A stretch of DNA of 64,000 nucleotides from Chitinophaga agrisoli (GTDB lineage Bacteria; Bacteroidota; Bacteroidia; Chitinophagales; Chitinophagaceae): assembly GCF_008386695.1 (NCBI RefSeq), contig NZ_VUOC01000004.1:2482327-2546326 (forward strand), written 5' to 3'. The notes beneath the pieces were generated by a model that did not search any database, was not told where the DNA came from, and saw only the letters and a program-made list of their open reading frames with translations. Of this stretch, positions 14,691 to 23,693 are shown piece by piece; the stretch's first letter is position 1; each line of letters opens with the position of its first letter. Both the position numbers and the translations under genes were made by a program.

Positions 14691-14957
14691 ATGTCTAAGA
14701 ATAGCAAAGAAACAGTTAAACAGAACATTCAGGAATTAGCGATTGGTAACTACACCAGCTATCCTAAAGACTACAGCCCTGCTAAACCGGAAACCAATAA
14801 TAATATCCAATCATTAGCGAAAGGATATTGGGACTCCCGCGAGATCAAAGAGATCACCCGGGACGAAAAATTAGGTATCCAATATGATGATTATATAACC
14901 TGGACACAGGAAGCATATAAAGATTATGTAGCGCATGAAGACAATGCTTATAACTAG
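14691..14957 (+). CDS. Small repeat-containing protein of unknown function
   Basis: An 88-residue protein from ATG 14691; an upstream in-frame start at 14652 gives 101 residues but is less likely. It contains two imperfect repeats, KQNIQELAIGNYTSY and NNNIQSLAKGYWDSR, spaced 29 residues apart. The chain is hydrophilic, rich in Tyr, Asn, Asp and Glu, and acidic at the C-terminus (AHEDNAYN). There is no signal peptide, cysteine or GG site. A strong terminator follows 20 bp later and a long AT-rich upstream region precedes it, so it looks like an independently expressed single gene. No family is recognised; a peptide-product precursor is one possibility but lacks positive evidence. Confidence 0.65.
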   Translation: MSKNSKETVKQNIQELAIGNYTSYPKDYSPAKPETNNNIQSLAKGYWDSREIKEITRDEKLGIQYDDYITWTQEAYKDYVAHEDNAYN

Positions 14958-14977
14958 CATGTTTGGGTTTTAAAGAG

Positions 14978-15008
14978 ACAAAGGGCTCCATTGAAAGGAG
15001 CCCTTTGT
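14978..15008 (+). terminator. Rho-independent terminator
   Basis: ACAAAGGGCTCC and GGAGCCCTTTGT form a perfect 12-bp stem with a 7-nt loop, 20 bp after the stop of the small gene at 14691-14957. Confidence 0.85.
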
Positions 15009-15081
15009 CATTTAATGAAGTCATGTATATGCTACAGTTCGTGTAGATAAAACACACTGATCGCCGCTCAATAAAAGCAGC

Positions 15082-15089
15082 TATCTTTG
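15082..15089 (+). promoter_or_regulatory. -7 element of the hybrid kinase gene
   Basis: TATCTTTG fits TAnnTTTG exactly, 23 bp before the kinase ATG. No good -33 TTTG was found. Confidence 0.5.
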
Positions 15090-15112
15090 TCAGGACACCT
15101 ACTGTAACCTCA

Positions 15113-18100
15113 ATGCAAAAAACGCCAGAATATACCGGTATAGAACAGGTAGCTAAGCTGGCAGCGCTTGTATGTAAAAAAACAGCCGCTGTTGTCTTTG
15201 TCCCCGGGCCGCATAACCGCTGGTTCCACGCCGATGGCCGCGAAGCCAACGATTGGGAGCAGCTGCTTTGCAGCCAGGTAGCACAGCACCGCCCGCTACT
15301 GGAAATAGTGGATGTGCTCCACGATAACCGCTTCACCGGCCACCCTGAGGATAGACCACCCTACCGCTTTTTCGCCGGTGTGTTACTGGAAGCCGCCAAT
15401 CCGGAACCGGAACATGTCATTACCCTGACCAACGCGCTGTTAAAAAAGCTGTCAGATCCACAACGGAATGATGCTTTCCCGGAATTACCCGGTACGGCGG
15501 CAGATCCAACAACAGACGCACAGCAGCCACCAACGCCCGCAACCGGTCTTCCCGTAGGCATACTGGCAGTAATGGACCCGCATCCCGGCGCACTAAAAAA
15601 ATCACAACGGGAGGCCCTGCTGGCAGTGGCAAATACCGCACTGGTATTACTCCGGCGGCTCCGCACGCACAATATGCCAGAGATCTACGAACAATTCTTC
15701 AGCAATGCAGATGCCCTGATGTGCCTCCATGACCTGGATGGCGCACTGCTGGCCGTAAACCCCGCCAGCGCCGCTGCATTGGGATATACCATAGACGAAC
15801 TGGAAAATAAGACCCTCTACGATGCCGTTCTTCCACACCTGCAACATGAGGTAGATGGATACCTGGCCCTTATCAAACAGCACAAAAGGGTAAAAGGCCT
15901 CATGCATACCATGCACAAAGACGGCAGCCCCCGCATCTGGCTGTTCAACAACGTCCTGGAGAAGAATGCCGCGGGTGAGGAATACGTGCTGGGCAATGCC
16001 CTCGACATCACAGACCGCCATGCACTGGAAACCACCCTCAAACGCACCAGGGAAATGCTGGAGGAGATCAACTCCGTAGCCCGTATTGGTTTCTGGGAAC
16101 TGGATGTACCGGCAAAAAACATGTTCTGGTCGCGGGTAACCCGTGAGATCCATGAAGTGCCAGACGATTTTGTCCCGGACCTGGCTACCGGCCTGTCTTT
16201 TTACCCGGAGGGCGAAAACCGCGTAATAATGGAAGCAACGGTAGCCGCCGCCCTGCAACAAGGCACCGCCTTTGACATAGAAATACAGCTCTTAACCGCC
16301 AAAGGGCGCGAGATATGGGTAAGGGCTATTGGCACTGCAGAATTTGTAAATGGCGTATGTACCCGCCTGTATGGCACCGTGCAGGATATTGACGAACGTA
16401 TGAAGACCAGCATCGAAATGCTGCGCTCCCGTACCTTCCTGGCAGCGTTTGTGGAACATGCCCCTGCAGCCGTGGCTATGCTTGATAAAGACCTTAAATA
16501 CATCGCTTACAGCAACCGCTGGCTGGAGGATTATGGCCTTAACGGACAAAACCTCAAAGGCCGGTCCCACTACGAAGTATTCCCCGGCATCGCCCAGGAA
16601 TGGCGGGCTATTTATCGCCGCTGCCTCAAAGGTGTAGTGGAAAAGAAAGATGAGGATATCTGGCGCCTCCGCGGCTCACAACGGGAGGTCTACCTGAAAT
16701 GGGAGGTCCGCCCCTGGTACCTTTTTGAAGATGAAATAGGCGGCATCATCCTCTTCACCCAGGATATCACAGAAGCACGCCGCCACCGCGAAGAGCTCAA
16801 AGAAGCCCGCAAACAGGCAGAACAGGCCAGCAAAGCCAAATCAGAGTTCCTGGCAAACATGAGCCACGAGATCCGCACGCCTTTGAACGGCATTATCGGT
16901 TTCACAGATCTGCTGATGAAAACCAGCCTCAGTGATAACCAATACCAATACCTGGGCATCGTAAACGAATCCGCCAATGTATTGCTGAACATCATCAACG
17001 ATATCCTCGATTTTTCCAAGATAGAAGCCAATAAGCTGGAGCTGGACATTGGCCGGTACAACCTCCCGGAGTTAAGTAGCCAGGTAAGCGATATTATCAA
17101 ATACCAGCTGCAGCAAAAGGATATAGAAATGCTGCTGAACCTCTCCCCGCAGCTGCCTTCTTTTATATGGACAGATTCCATCCGCCTCAAACAGGTGCTT
17201 ATGAACCTGCTCGTGAACGCCGTCAAGTTCACAGAAAAAGGCGAGATAGAACTAAAGATAACACCCGTTGCCCCCCTGCCAAATGGCCATGCCATCCTGC
17301 GTTTCGAGGTACGGGATACTGGCATCGGTATAGCCCCGGCGCATCAGCGTACGATCTTTGAAGCATTCTCACAGGCAGATCTTTCCATCACCAAAAAATA
17401 CGGCGGCACGGGCCTGGGCCTTAACATATCCAACCGCCTGCTGGCGTTAATGGGCAGCCGCCTGCAGCTGGAAAGCGCGCCTGGTAAAGGCAGCATCTTT
17501 AGCTTTGAGCTGCCCGTTAAAATAGAGTATGACGAGCGCCAGCCCTGGCCAAAACCAGAGCAGCTGCATCGCGCGCTGGTCGTAGATGATAATGAGCATA
17601 ACCGTATCATCATTCATCAAATGCTGTTACTACAGGATATCAGCTCTGACCAGGCAGGCAGCGGCGCCGCTGCCTTGCAATTGCTGGAAGCCGGCAACCG
17701 CTACGATGTGATGATCATCGACTACCACATGCCGGAAATGGACGGCCTGGAAACCATCCGCAGGTTACGGGAAGGCGCAGACGCAGCAGCCACCGCCATG
17801 CCCGTAATACTGCTGCACAGCTCTGCCGATGATGAAAAAGTGATACGTGCCTGTGAACGCTATCATGTAGCCCAACGCCTCATAAAGCCTATTAAACTAC
17901 AGGACCTGCGTAATGCCCTGGCCGGCGTGCATCAGCAGCAGGAGTGCACCCGCCCCGTGATAACAGCCAACGAGCGTCTGCAGCATAAACACCTGAAAAT
18001 ATTACTGGCGGAAGATAGCGCCATCAATATGCTCCTGGCCCATACCATCATCAAAAGGGCCATGCCCGCGGCCGTGGTCCTGGAAGCGCAAACAGGCGCC

Positions 18101-18736
18101 GCCGCCGTGGAGATGGCCGTTGCAGACCGCCCGGACCTGATCTTTATGGATATGCAGATGCCCGGCATTAACGGCTACGAGGCCACTAAACAGATCCGGA
18201 AAGCATATGGCCGCGCCCTGCCCATCATCGCCCTTACCGCCGCCAACCTGAAAGGAGAAAAAGAAAAATGCCTGGCCGCCGGCATGGACGATTTCCTGTC
18301 CAAACCTTTTGTAGAAGAAGACATGCTGGTCATGTTGGAGAAATGGACCGGTAATGGCCATGCACCCGCGGAAACGCCCCCGGTACAAGCACCGGCAAAC
18401 GATCATTTTAACATAGATAAAGTGCTCTACTACCTTGGCGAAACCAGCCCGGACGCGCCGGCTGTTAAGGAAGTAGTACGTATGATAACAGCAGAGCTGC
18501 AACAGCTGGAAGACGGCTTCCGCAATACAGACCTGGCAGACAGACAAGCCTGGTACCGCCTGGGCCATAAGCTATATGGCTTATCCGCCACCACAGGCCT
18601 GTCCGTGCTCACAGAATTGGGACGGCAGCTGGAAATCACAGCTACCACCATGGAGCCGGCAGCCCTGCAAACCCTGGCAGATGAGCTGCTACAGGAATTG
18701 TCCCTTTGTCAACAATTATTACAGGATTATCAATAA
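15113..18736 (+). CDS. Multi-PAS hybrid sensor histidine kinase with two receivers and Hpt
   Basis: A 1207-residue cytosolic phosphorelay protein without an obvious membrane segment. Domain order: GAF-like region (about 20-180), three PAS/PAC domains (about 185-300, 310-430, 440-565), a short coiled linker, HisKA with phospho-acceptor His585 in 'ANMSHEIRTPLNGIIG', HATPase (about 690-805, with 'DTGIGI' and 'KYGGTGLGL'), receiver 1 (about 818-940, Asp870 in IIDYHMPEMDG), receiver 2 (about 958-1080, Asp1013 in FMDMQMPG) and a C-terminal Hpt domain with His1152 in GHKLYG. The full relay His-Asp-His can therefore run in one chain. It precedes an LtaS-like sulfatase gene and faces an exopolysaccharide-type cluster, which it may control. 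The signal is unknown. Confidence 0.95.
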   Translation: MQKTPEYTGIEQVAKLAALVCKKTAAVVFVPGPHNRWFHADGREANDWEQLLCSQVAQHRPLLEIVDVLHDNRFTGHPEDRPPYRFFAGVLLEAANPEPEHVITLTNALLKKLSDPQRNDAFPELPGTAADPTTDAQQPPTPATGLPVGILAVMDPHPGALKKSQREALLAVANTALVLLRRLRTHNMPEIYEQFFSNADALMCLHDLDGALLAVNPASAAALGYTIDELENKTLYDAVLPHLQHEVDGYLALIKQHKRVKGLMHTMHKDGSPRIWLFNNVLEKNAAGEEYVLGNALDITDRHALETTLKRTREMLEEINSVARIGFWELDVPAKNMFWSRVTREIHEVPDDFVPDLATGLSFYPEGENRVIMEATVAAALQQGTAFDIEIQLLTAKGREIWVRAIGTAEFVNGVCTRLYGTVQDIDERMKTSIEMLRSRTFLAAFVEHAPAAVAMLDKDLKYIAYSNRWLEDYGLNGQNLKGRSHYEVFPGIAQEWRAIYRRCLKGVVEKKDEDIWRLRGSQREVYLKWEVRPWYLFEDEIGGIILFTQDITEARRHREELKEARKQAEQASKAKSEFLANMSHEIRTPLNGIIGFTDLLMKTSLSDNQYQYLGIVNESANVLLNIINDILDFSKIEANKLELDIGRYNLPELSSQVSDIIKYQLQQKDIEMLLNLSPQLPSFIWTDSIRLKQVLMNLLVNAVKFTEKGEIELKITPVAPLPNGHAILRFEVRDTGIGIAPAHQRTIFEAFSQADLSITKKYGGTGLGLNISNRLLALMGSRLQLESAPGKGSIFSFELPVKIEYDERQPWPKPEQLHRALVVDDNEHNRIIIHQMLLLQDISSDQAGSGAAALQLLEAGNRYDVMIIDYHMPEMDGLETIRRLREGADAAATAMPVILLHSSADDEKVIRACERYHVAQRLIKPIKLQDLRNALAGVHQQQECTRPVITANERLQHKHLKILLAEDSAINMLLAHTIIKRAMPAAVVLEAQTGAAAVEMAVADRPDLIFMDMQMPGINGYEATKQIRKAYGRALPIIALTAANLKGEKEKCLAAGMDDFLSKPFVEEDMLVMLEKWTGNGHAPAETPPVQAPANDHFNIDKVLYYLGETSPDAPAVKEVVRMITAELQQLEDGFRNTDLADRQAWYRLGHKLYGLSATTGLSVLTELGRQLEITATTMEPAALQTLADELLQELSLCQQLLQDYQ

Positions 18737-18750
18737 GCTTTTTTCCACGT

Positions 18751-20766
18751 ATGAAGATAGCCCCCCTGCATCAATGGATCCCGGCCTTTAACCGGTTCCT
18801 CCTCTGCTCCTGCCTCTGGCTGGGATTGATCGTATTACTCCGGGCGGCAGACCTGCTGGGCCTGTGGCTGGGCGGTAAACTGCCCTCGCTGCCCATAGCA
18901 GTAGCAGGCCATGCACTGGCTACAGACGTGCTTACACTCTTCTGCATCCTCCGCTGGATAGTGATCCCCTATCTCTTACTCTACATGTTCATCAGCCGCA
19001 AAATAGCAGACACTATATTCTTCCTGCTGATGGGACTCTACGCCATCACCAGCCTGCTCCTGATCATGTACTTCCGGCAAACAGCCATCCCGCTGGGCGC
19101 TGACGTCTTTGGCTATACTTGGGATGATATCCGCCTTACCGTAGGCGCCGCCGCAGGCACCGTGCAGCCAGCACTGGTGATCACCATTGTACTGATATTT
19201 GCGCTCATAACAGGATTACTCATCCTGATGGCCAGGCGGCGCATCCGCGGCAATAGAAAAGGCTTCTGGTTTGTGCTGGTATGCCTGTTGTTCCTGATCA
19301 TACCCATTTCAGAAAGCCTTACAGCTAATCATTTCCGCTCTGAGTTCAGCGGCAACGTAGCGCTCAATAAAACCGGCTATTTCCTGGTAAAGGCAGAGGA
19401 ACATTTTTTCCCCGGTAAACGACAGCAGGATCTCGCCGCGCTGGACGATGCCAAAGACAATGAAAGTGGTAAATACCATTACATAGGTGGCGAACAATAC
19501 CCCTTTCTGCGCCAGGCCAATACAGACAATGTGCTGGGCCCATTCCTGCGCACGGATACCCTGCAACGGCCTAATATCGTGATCATCCTCATAGAAGGGC
19601 TGGGCCGGGCCTTCTCCGGTCCGGATGCCTACCTGGGCAGCTTTACGCCGTTTATAGATTCCCTGGCTACGCATAGCCTGTACTGGCAAAACCTGCTCAG
19701 CGGCGGCGGCCGCACATTTGCTGTGCTACCTACCATCCTGGGCTCCCTCCCTTTTGCCCGTAACGGTTTCTGTGAGCTGGGCGATAAGATGCCGCCTGCC
19801 CTTACCCTGCCCGTTATCGCCCAAAGCAATGGCTACCACACCCGCTTCTTATACGCCGGAAATGCCGGCTTTGACAACATGTCCCTGTTCATAAAAAAAC
19901 AAGGCGCAGATACCGTTATTGATCAAGGCAGCTTTGGCGAAGGCTATGAAATGCTGCCGGCCAGTGGCGGTTTTAGCTGGGGCCATTCAGATAAAGCCCT
20001 GTTCCAAAAATACCTGGATGCCACGCCCGCGAACAACTCCCAACCAAGATTGGATGTGCTGCTCACCATATCCACCCACTCCCCCTTCCGCGTGCCGGAC
20101 CAAGCCTGCTATGATGCCCAGGCCACCGCACGCATCCAATCCCTGGGCTTAAAAGAAACAGAACTACAGGCCCATTTACAATACAAAGACGTCTACGCTT
20201 CTATCCTGTACATGGATAACGCCTTACGTTACTTCTTCAACGAATACGCCAAACGGCCGGATTATGCGCATACTATCTTCCTCATCACAGGCGATCACCG
20301 CCTGCCGGAAATACCTATGCGCTCCCGTATAGACCGTTACCATACCCTCCTGTTGCTACATTCGCCATTACTGCAACGTAATGCCAGCTTTAATGCCATC
20401 AGTTCCCATTTCGACATTACGCCTTCCCTGTTGGCCTACCTGCAGGGCTACCCGCAATTTACCGCGCCGCAACAGGTAACCTGGATAGGCAACGGCCTGG
20501 ATACGGCCCGGGCTTTCCGGAACATCCATCATTATCCATTAATGCAAACAAAAACTGATCTGGCAGATTATGTAGCCGGCGGCTGGATGCTCAACCATGG
20601 CAGCCTGTTTAAGATACTGCCTAATATGGACCTGGAACCGGCCACGGACGAGGAGACAAACAAAACCCTTACCGCCGGTTTTAACCGCTTCCAGCAACGT
20701 AATGACCGTTTACTGCAAACCAACCGGCTTATACCGGACTCGTTATATAAAGCATGGAAACGATAA
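18751..20766 (+). CDS. LtaS-like membrane sulfatase/phosphoglycerol transferase family protein
   Basis: About 671 residues from ATG 18751; an in-frame start at 18706 would overlap the kinase gene. The N-terminal 200 residues hold about five membrane segments. Residues about 265 onward are a periplasmic alkaline-phosphatase-fold domain: 'PNIVIILIEGLGRAFSG' gives the metal-site start, 'LLSGGGRTFAVLPTILGSLPF' the nucleophile region, and 'TIFLITGDHRLPE' the distal metal site. This layout matches LtaS/MdoB-type enzymes that move phosphoglycerol or phosphoethanolamine onto glycans, though the substrate is not deducible. It follows the hybrid kinase with a 14-bp gap. Confidence 0.85.
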   Translation: MKIAPLHQWIPAFNRFLLCSCLWLGLIVLLRAADLLGLWLGGKLPSLPIAVAGHALATDVLTLFCILRWIVIPYLLLYMFISRKIADTIFFLLMGLYAITSLLLIMYFRQTAIPLGADVFGYTWDDIRLTVGAAAGTVQPALVITIVLIFALITGLLILMARRRIRGNRKGFWFVLVCLLFLIIPISESLTANHFRSEFSGNVALNKTGYFLVKAEEHFFPGKRQQDLAALDDAKDNESGKYHYIGGEQYPFLRQANTDNVLGPFLRTDTLQRPNIVIILIEGLGRAFSGPDAYLGSFTPFIDSLATHSLYWQNLLSGGGRTFAVLPTILGSLPFARNGFCELGDKMPPALTLPVIAQSNGYHTRFLYAGNAGFDNMSLFIKKQGADTVIDQGSFGEGYEMLPASGGFSWGHSDKALFQKYLDATPANNSQPRLDVLLTISTHSPFRVPDQACYDAQATARIQSLGLKETELQAHLQYKDVYASILYMDNALRYFFNEYAKRPDYAHTIFLITGDHRLPEIPMRSRIDRYHTLLLLHSPLLQRNASFNAISSHFDITPSLLAYLQGYPQFTAPQQVTWIGNGLDTARAFRNIHHYPLMQTKTDLADYVAGGWMLNHGSLFKILPNMDLEPATDEETNKTLTAGFNRFQQRNDRLLQTNRLIPDSLYKAWKR

Positions 20767-20805
20767 ACTTATATAGGGATCGTTATCAAGCATGGAGGCG
20801 CCAGC

Positions 20806-22062
20806 CTAAAACCTCCGCTGCAACATAATACCGATATTCACCTGGTTACCATACGTACCCTTGCGGTACTCCTCATAATACCACGTAACGCCCGCGCCAA
20901 TGATATTTTGCCGCCATATGGTACGCTGATACCCCAGGAGCCACTTATACGTGATCAGGTTAGTATTAATAGCATAGTTGATATTATTCCGCTGGTCGTC
21001 CGGTGACACGCCGGTACCCAGGCCAATAGAAAAATAATCATCCGCTCCGGCAGTGTAATACCGCGCGGTCACCGCAAAAGACCGGGACAGCTCCCCTTCG
21101 CCAGGCGTAAGGAAAGTCCGCAGATTAAACCACCAGTTCTTATAATACTTACCTATAGAAGCCGTGTAGATCCAAACAGCATCATCAAAATACAGGTAAC
21201 GGAATCCAACTTCCCCCTCAAAACTGGCCGGCAGGTTAGCATACAGGGACAAACCGCTGCGGTACTTGGAAAAGATATCGCTGCCGGAATAACCGGCGCT
21301 TACATATGCGTAAAACGTCTTTGAAATGCGCGGATAAGCCTCTATTTCCCCCTGCACGCCATCCTCCCCAAACTTATTAGCGTAGTTCATACGCCCTAGT
21401 ATAGTCCCCATCTTTGTCTGGCGGGCATAGCTTACGCTAAGCAGATGCCAGGCCTGGTCAAAGCGCTTATCAAAATAAGTATAATCATAACTGATATCGA
21501 TCTTATTCTTCCGCACCTGGTCCCGGATACTACTAAGCAGCGCGCGCCCCGCAGCATCGGAGGGATACAGGACCAGCAAAGCATTAGCAGTTTTGGCGGC
21601 TTCCGGCAGCTGTTTAAGCGCCGCCTGCACACGGGCCTTACGTAATAGCAAAGGCGCAGATTGAGGGTGCTGCTGCAGGCCCTGCGTAACATACACCAGC
21701 GCCGTATCCGGCCGGTCATTCCAATACTCCAGGTCCGTAATGGCCACATAAGCATCCTCATAGTCCGGATGCGCCTGTATCACATAATGGAACTCCGTAC
21801 GCGCGCTATCAGGATGATCACCCCAGGTATATACCCTGCCCACGAACACACGGATCTCGCTGTAATCCGGGCTCTGCGCCAGCGCCAGCCGGCTCAGGCG
21901 GATGGCCTGCGGATAATCTTTCTCTTCAAATGCGGCATGGCGGGCATCCTGGAACAATTCATCAGAACTGCGGCGTTCCTGCGCATATGCCTGCCAGTAA
22001 GCGGTCAGCGCCAGCAGGGATAATAAGATACAGTGCCTGGTAATATTGGGGATACAGGTCAT
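20806..22062 (-). CDS. TPR protein with YaiO-type outer-membrane barrel
   Basis: About 418 residues from ATG 22062 (an alternative start lies at 22095). It has a signal peptide ending QAYAQ, then TPR-like repeats at about residues 30-190 ('AIRLSRLALAQSPDYSEIRV', 'PDSARTEFHYVIQAHPDYED', 'PDTALVYVTQGLQQHPQSA'), then a C-terminal beta-barrel of about 220 residues ('ISYDYTYFDKRFDQAWHLLS', 'GVTWYYEEYRKGTYGNQVNI', final Phe). This is the YaiO arrangement, also like the TPR-plus-barrel layout of PgaA-type exporters. It is divergent from the response regulator-HEAT-GT2 operon, fitting a role in moving a surface polysaccharide across the outer membrane. Confidence 0.85.
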   Translation of the reverse strand: MTCIPNITRHCILLSLLALTAYWQAYAQERRSSDELFQDARHAAFEEKDYPQAIRLSRLALAQSPDYSEIRVFVGRVYTWGDHPDSARTEFHYVIQAHPDYEDAYVAITDLEYWNDRPDTALVYVTQGLQQHPQSAPLLLRKARVQAALKQLPEAAKTANALLVLYPSDAAGRALLSSIRDQVRKNKIDISYDYTYFDKRFDQAWHLLSVSYARQTKMGTILGRMNYANKFGEDGVQGEIEAYPRISKTFYAYVSAGYSGSDIFSKYRSGLSLYANLPASFEGEVGFRYLYFDDAVWIYTASIGKYYKNWWFNLRTFLTPGEGELSRSFAVTARYYTAGADDYFSIGLGTGVSPDDQRNNINYAINTNLITYKWLLGYQRTIWRQNIIGAGVTWYYEEYRKGTYGNQVNIGIMLQRRF

Positions 22063-22241
22063 ATCAAGTAGGCTACGGTCAATAATAGGGGCCATCTACA
22101 CCAGCGTGTAAGGGCTTCAGTATTAAAGGTATTGATAATTTTTCAAGCACATTCAAACCTGTGTCCATATACGCACTTTTTAATTTATATTTACTTTCAG
22201 TAACCATAATGCTATTTACCCCATTACCATAACCAAATTGT

Positions 22242-22604
22242 ATGAAGATCCTGATTGCCGAAGATGACAACCTGATCCGAAAGACCATAGAGATAAAACT
22301 GGAAAGGGAAGGCCACGAGATCATATCCTGCTCCGAAGGCGTAGCCGCACTGGAGAACATCAGGACCAGACTGCCAGATATAGTGATCACCGATATTATG
22401 CTGCCTTCCGCCTCCGGGCTCGAGATCGTAAGCGCCGTAAAAGATATGACGGAGAAAGATATCCGCGTAATGGTACTCTCCGCCATGGGCCAGGAGAACA
22501 TTGTAGAAGAGGCCTTCCGCCTGGGCGCGGATGATTACATGACCAAACCCTTCAGCCTTACCGAACTATCCATACGGGTAAAAAAACTGATGGGCATAAA
22601 ATAA
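22242..22604 (+). CDS. Single-domain response regulator
   Basis: A 120-residue receiver without output domain. It has the acidic pocket (AEDDN near residue 7), phospho-acceptor Asp in 'DIVITDIMLPSASGLEI', and the conserved Lys in 'MTKPFSLTEL'. It likely passes phosphoryl groups or acts by protein contact, possibly with the nearby hybrid kinase. It is the first gene of a three-gene run with a HEAT protein and a GT2. Confidence 0.92.
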   Translation: MKILIAEDDNLIRKTIEIKLEREGHEIISCSEGVAALENIRTRLPDIVITDIMLPSASGLEIVSAVKDMTEKDIRVMVLSAMGQENIVEEAFRLGADDYMTKPFSLTELSIRVKKLMGIK

Positions 22605-22613
22605 ACTGGCACT

Positions 22614-23693
22614 TTGATACTCCCCTACTCCATACCAGCTACAACATTGTACGCTGCCACCTTTTTTATCGTAGCCATGTTGCTGCTGATCTTACTGCGC
22701 ACCCGGCTCCGCTTACGCCAGCGCAGGCAAAAACACGCCTTGCAGGAGCAGGTACAGCAGTTCTTTGATGAATGGCTAAGCCAGGCCCTCATGGGCGATG
22801 TATCCGCCAACACAGCATTCACCATACCAGATCTGTTACAACCGGGCCGCCGCAACAGCTTCGCCCGGCAATATGCCATCGGTCAGCTCATCAACACCAA
22901 AAAAAACCTCATCGGCCTGGCCGCGCGCAATATCATCTGGCTCTATGAACAAATGGGATTGCAAACAGATTCTATCGCCCAATTCCGCCACCGCAAATGG
23001 CATAAAAAAGCCCGCGGCATCTATGAGCTGTACATGATGGAGCAGGCCGGTATGCAGCAAAAGATAAACCGCTATACCAACAGCCGTAATGAACATGTGC
23101 GTATGGAAGCGCAGATAGCCGTACTGGCCTTTGCCGGCTTTAACGGCCTCCATTTTCTAGACACGCTTACCCGCCCCATGAGCCACTGGCAGCAGCTCAG
23201 GCTCATAGACCAGCTAACCCCGCTGGACCCGGGTAATTTTGATCATCTGGCTAACTGGCTAAAAAGCCCTAACCCGGATGTAGTGGTATTTACCCTGAAA
23301 CTAACTGATCTCTACCAGCAGCTACAGGTAAGGGAAGAAGTGATCGCCTGCCTCCAATCCCCCAATGCCGGTATCCGTGCACACGCCATCCGCGCACTGA
23401 TAAGGGTAGGCAACGAAGACACCCCTGCCGTGCTGGTAAAACAATACCGGGCAGAAACAACGGCCAATAAACCTATCGTCCTCCAAAGCCTGGAAAATAT
23501 GGCCACAGACCGGGAGCTCCCGTTCCTCCTGCAGCTGCTGGATAATCCAGACCCGGCGGTGAAGCTGCAAGGCAGCCGGATCATCCTGAAATGTTGCAGC
23601 AACGGCGCCCTCCTCCTGGAGCAAAGGGCACACCACGGCGCCCCCGTACATAAACAGATCTTCCTTCACATCAAAAACGGCGTCACCGTATGA
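22614..23693 (+). CDS. Membrane-anchored HEAT-repeat protein
   Basis: A 359-residue protein, apparently starting at TTG 22614, 9 nt after the regulator stop. One N-terminal membrane helix (residues about 10-30, 'FIVAMLLLILLRTRLRLRQR') puts the rest in the cytoplasm. Residues about 150-340 are HEAT-like helical repeats ('VRMEAQIAVLAFAGFNGLHF', 'PDVVVFTLKLTDLYQQLQVR', 'AGIRAHAIRALIRVGNEDTP', 'PAVKLQGSRIILKC'). It probably serves as a scaffold for the adjacent glycosyltransferase. Its stop overlaps the GT2 start by 4 nt (ATGA), so translation is coupled. Confidence 0.85.
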   Translation: MILPYSIPATTLYAATFFIVAMLLLILLRTRLRLRQRRQKHALQEQVQQFFDEWLSQALMGDVSANTAFTIPDLLQPGRRNSFARQYAIGQLINTKKNLIGLAARNIIWLYEQMGLQTDSIAQFRHRKWHKKARGIYELYMMEQAGMQQKINRYTNSRNEHVRMEAQIAVLAFAGFNGLHFLDTLTRPMSHWQQLRLIDQLTPLDPGNFDHLANWLKSPNPDVVVFTLKLTDLYQQLQVREEVIACLQSPNAGIRAHAIRALIRVGNEDTPAVLVKQYRAETTANKPIVLQSLENMATDRELPFLLQLLDNPDPAVKLQGSRIILKCCSNGALLLEQRAHHGAPVHKQIFLHIKNGVTV

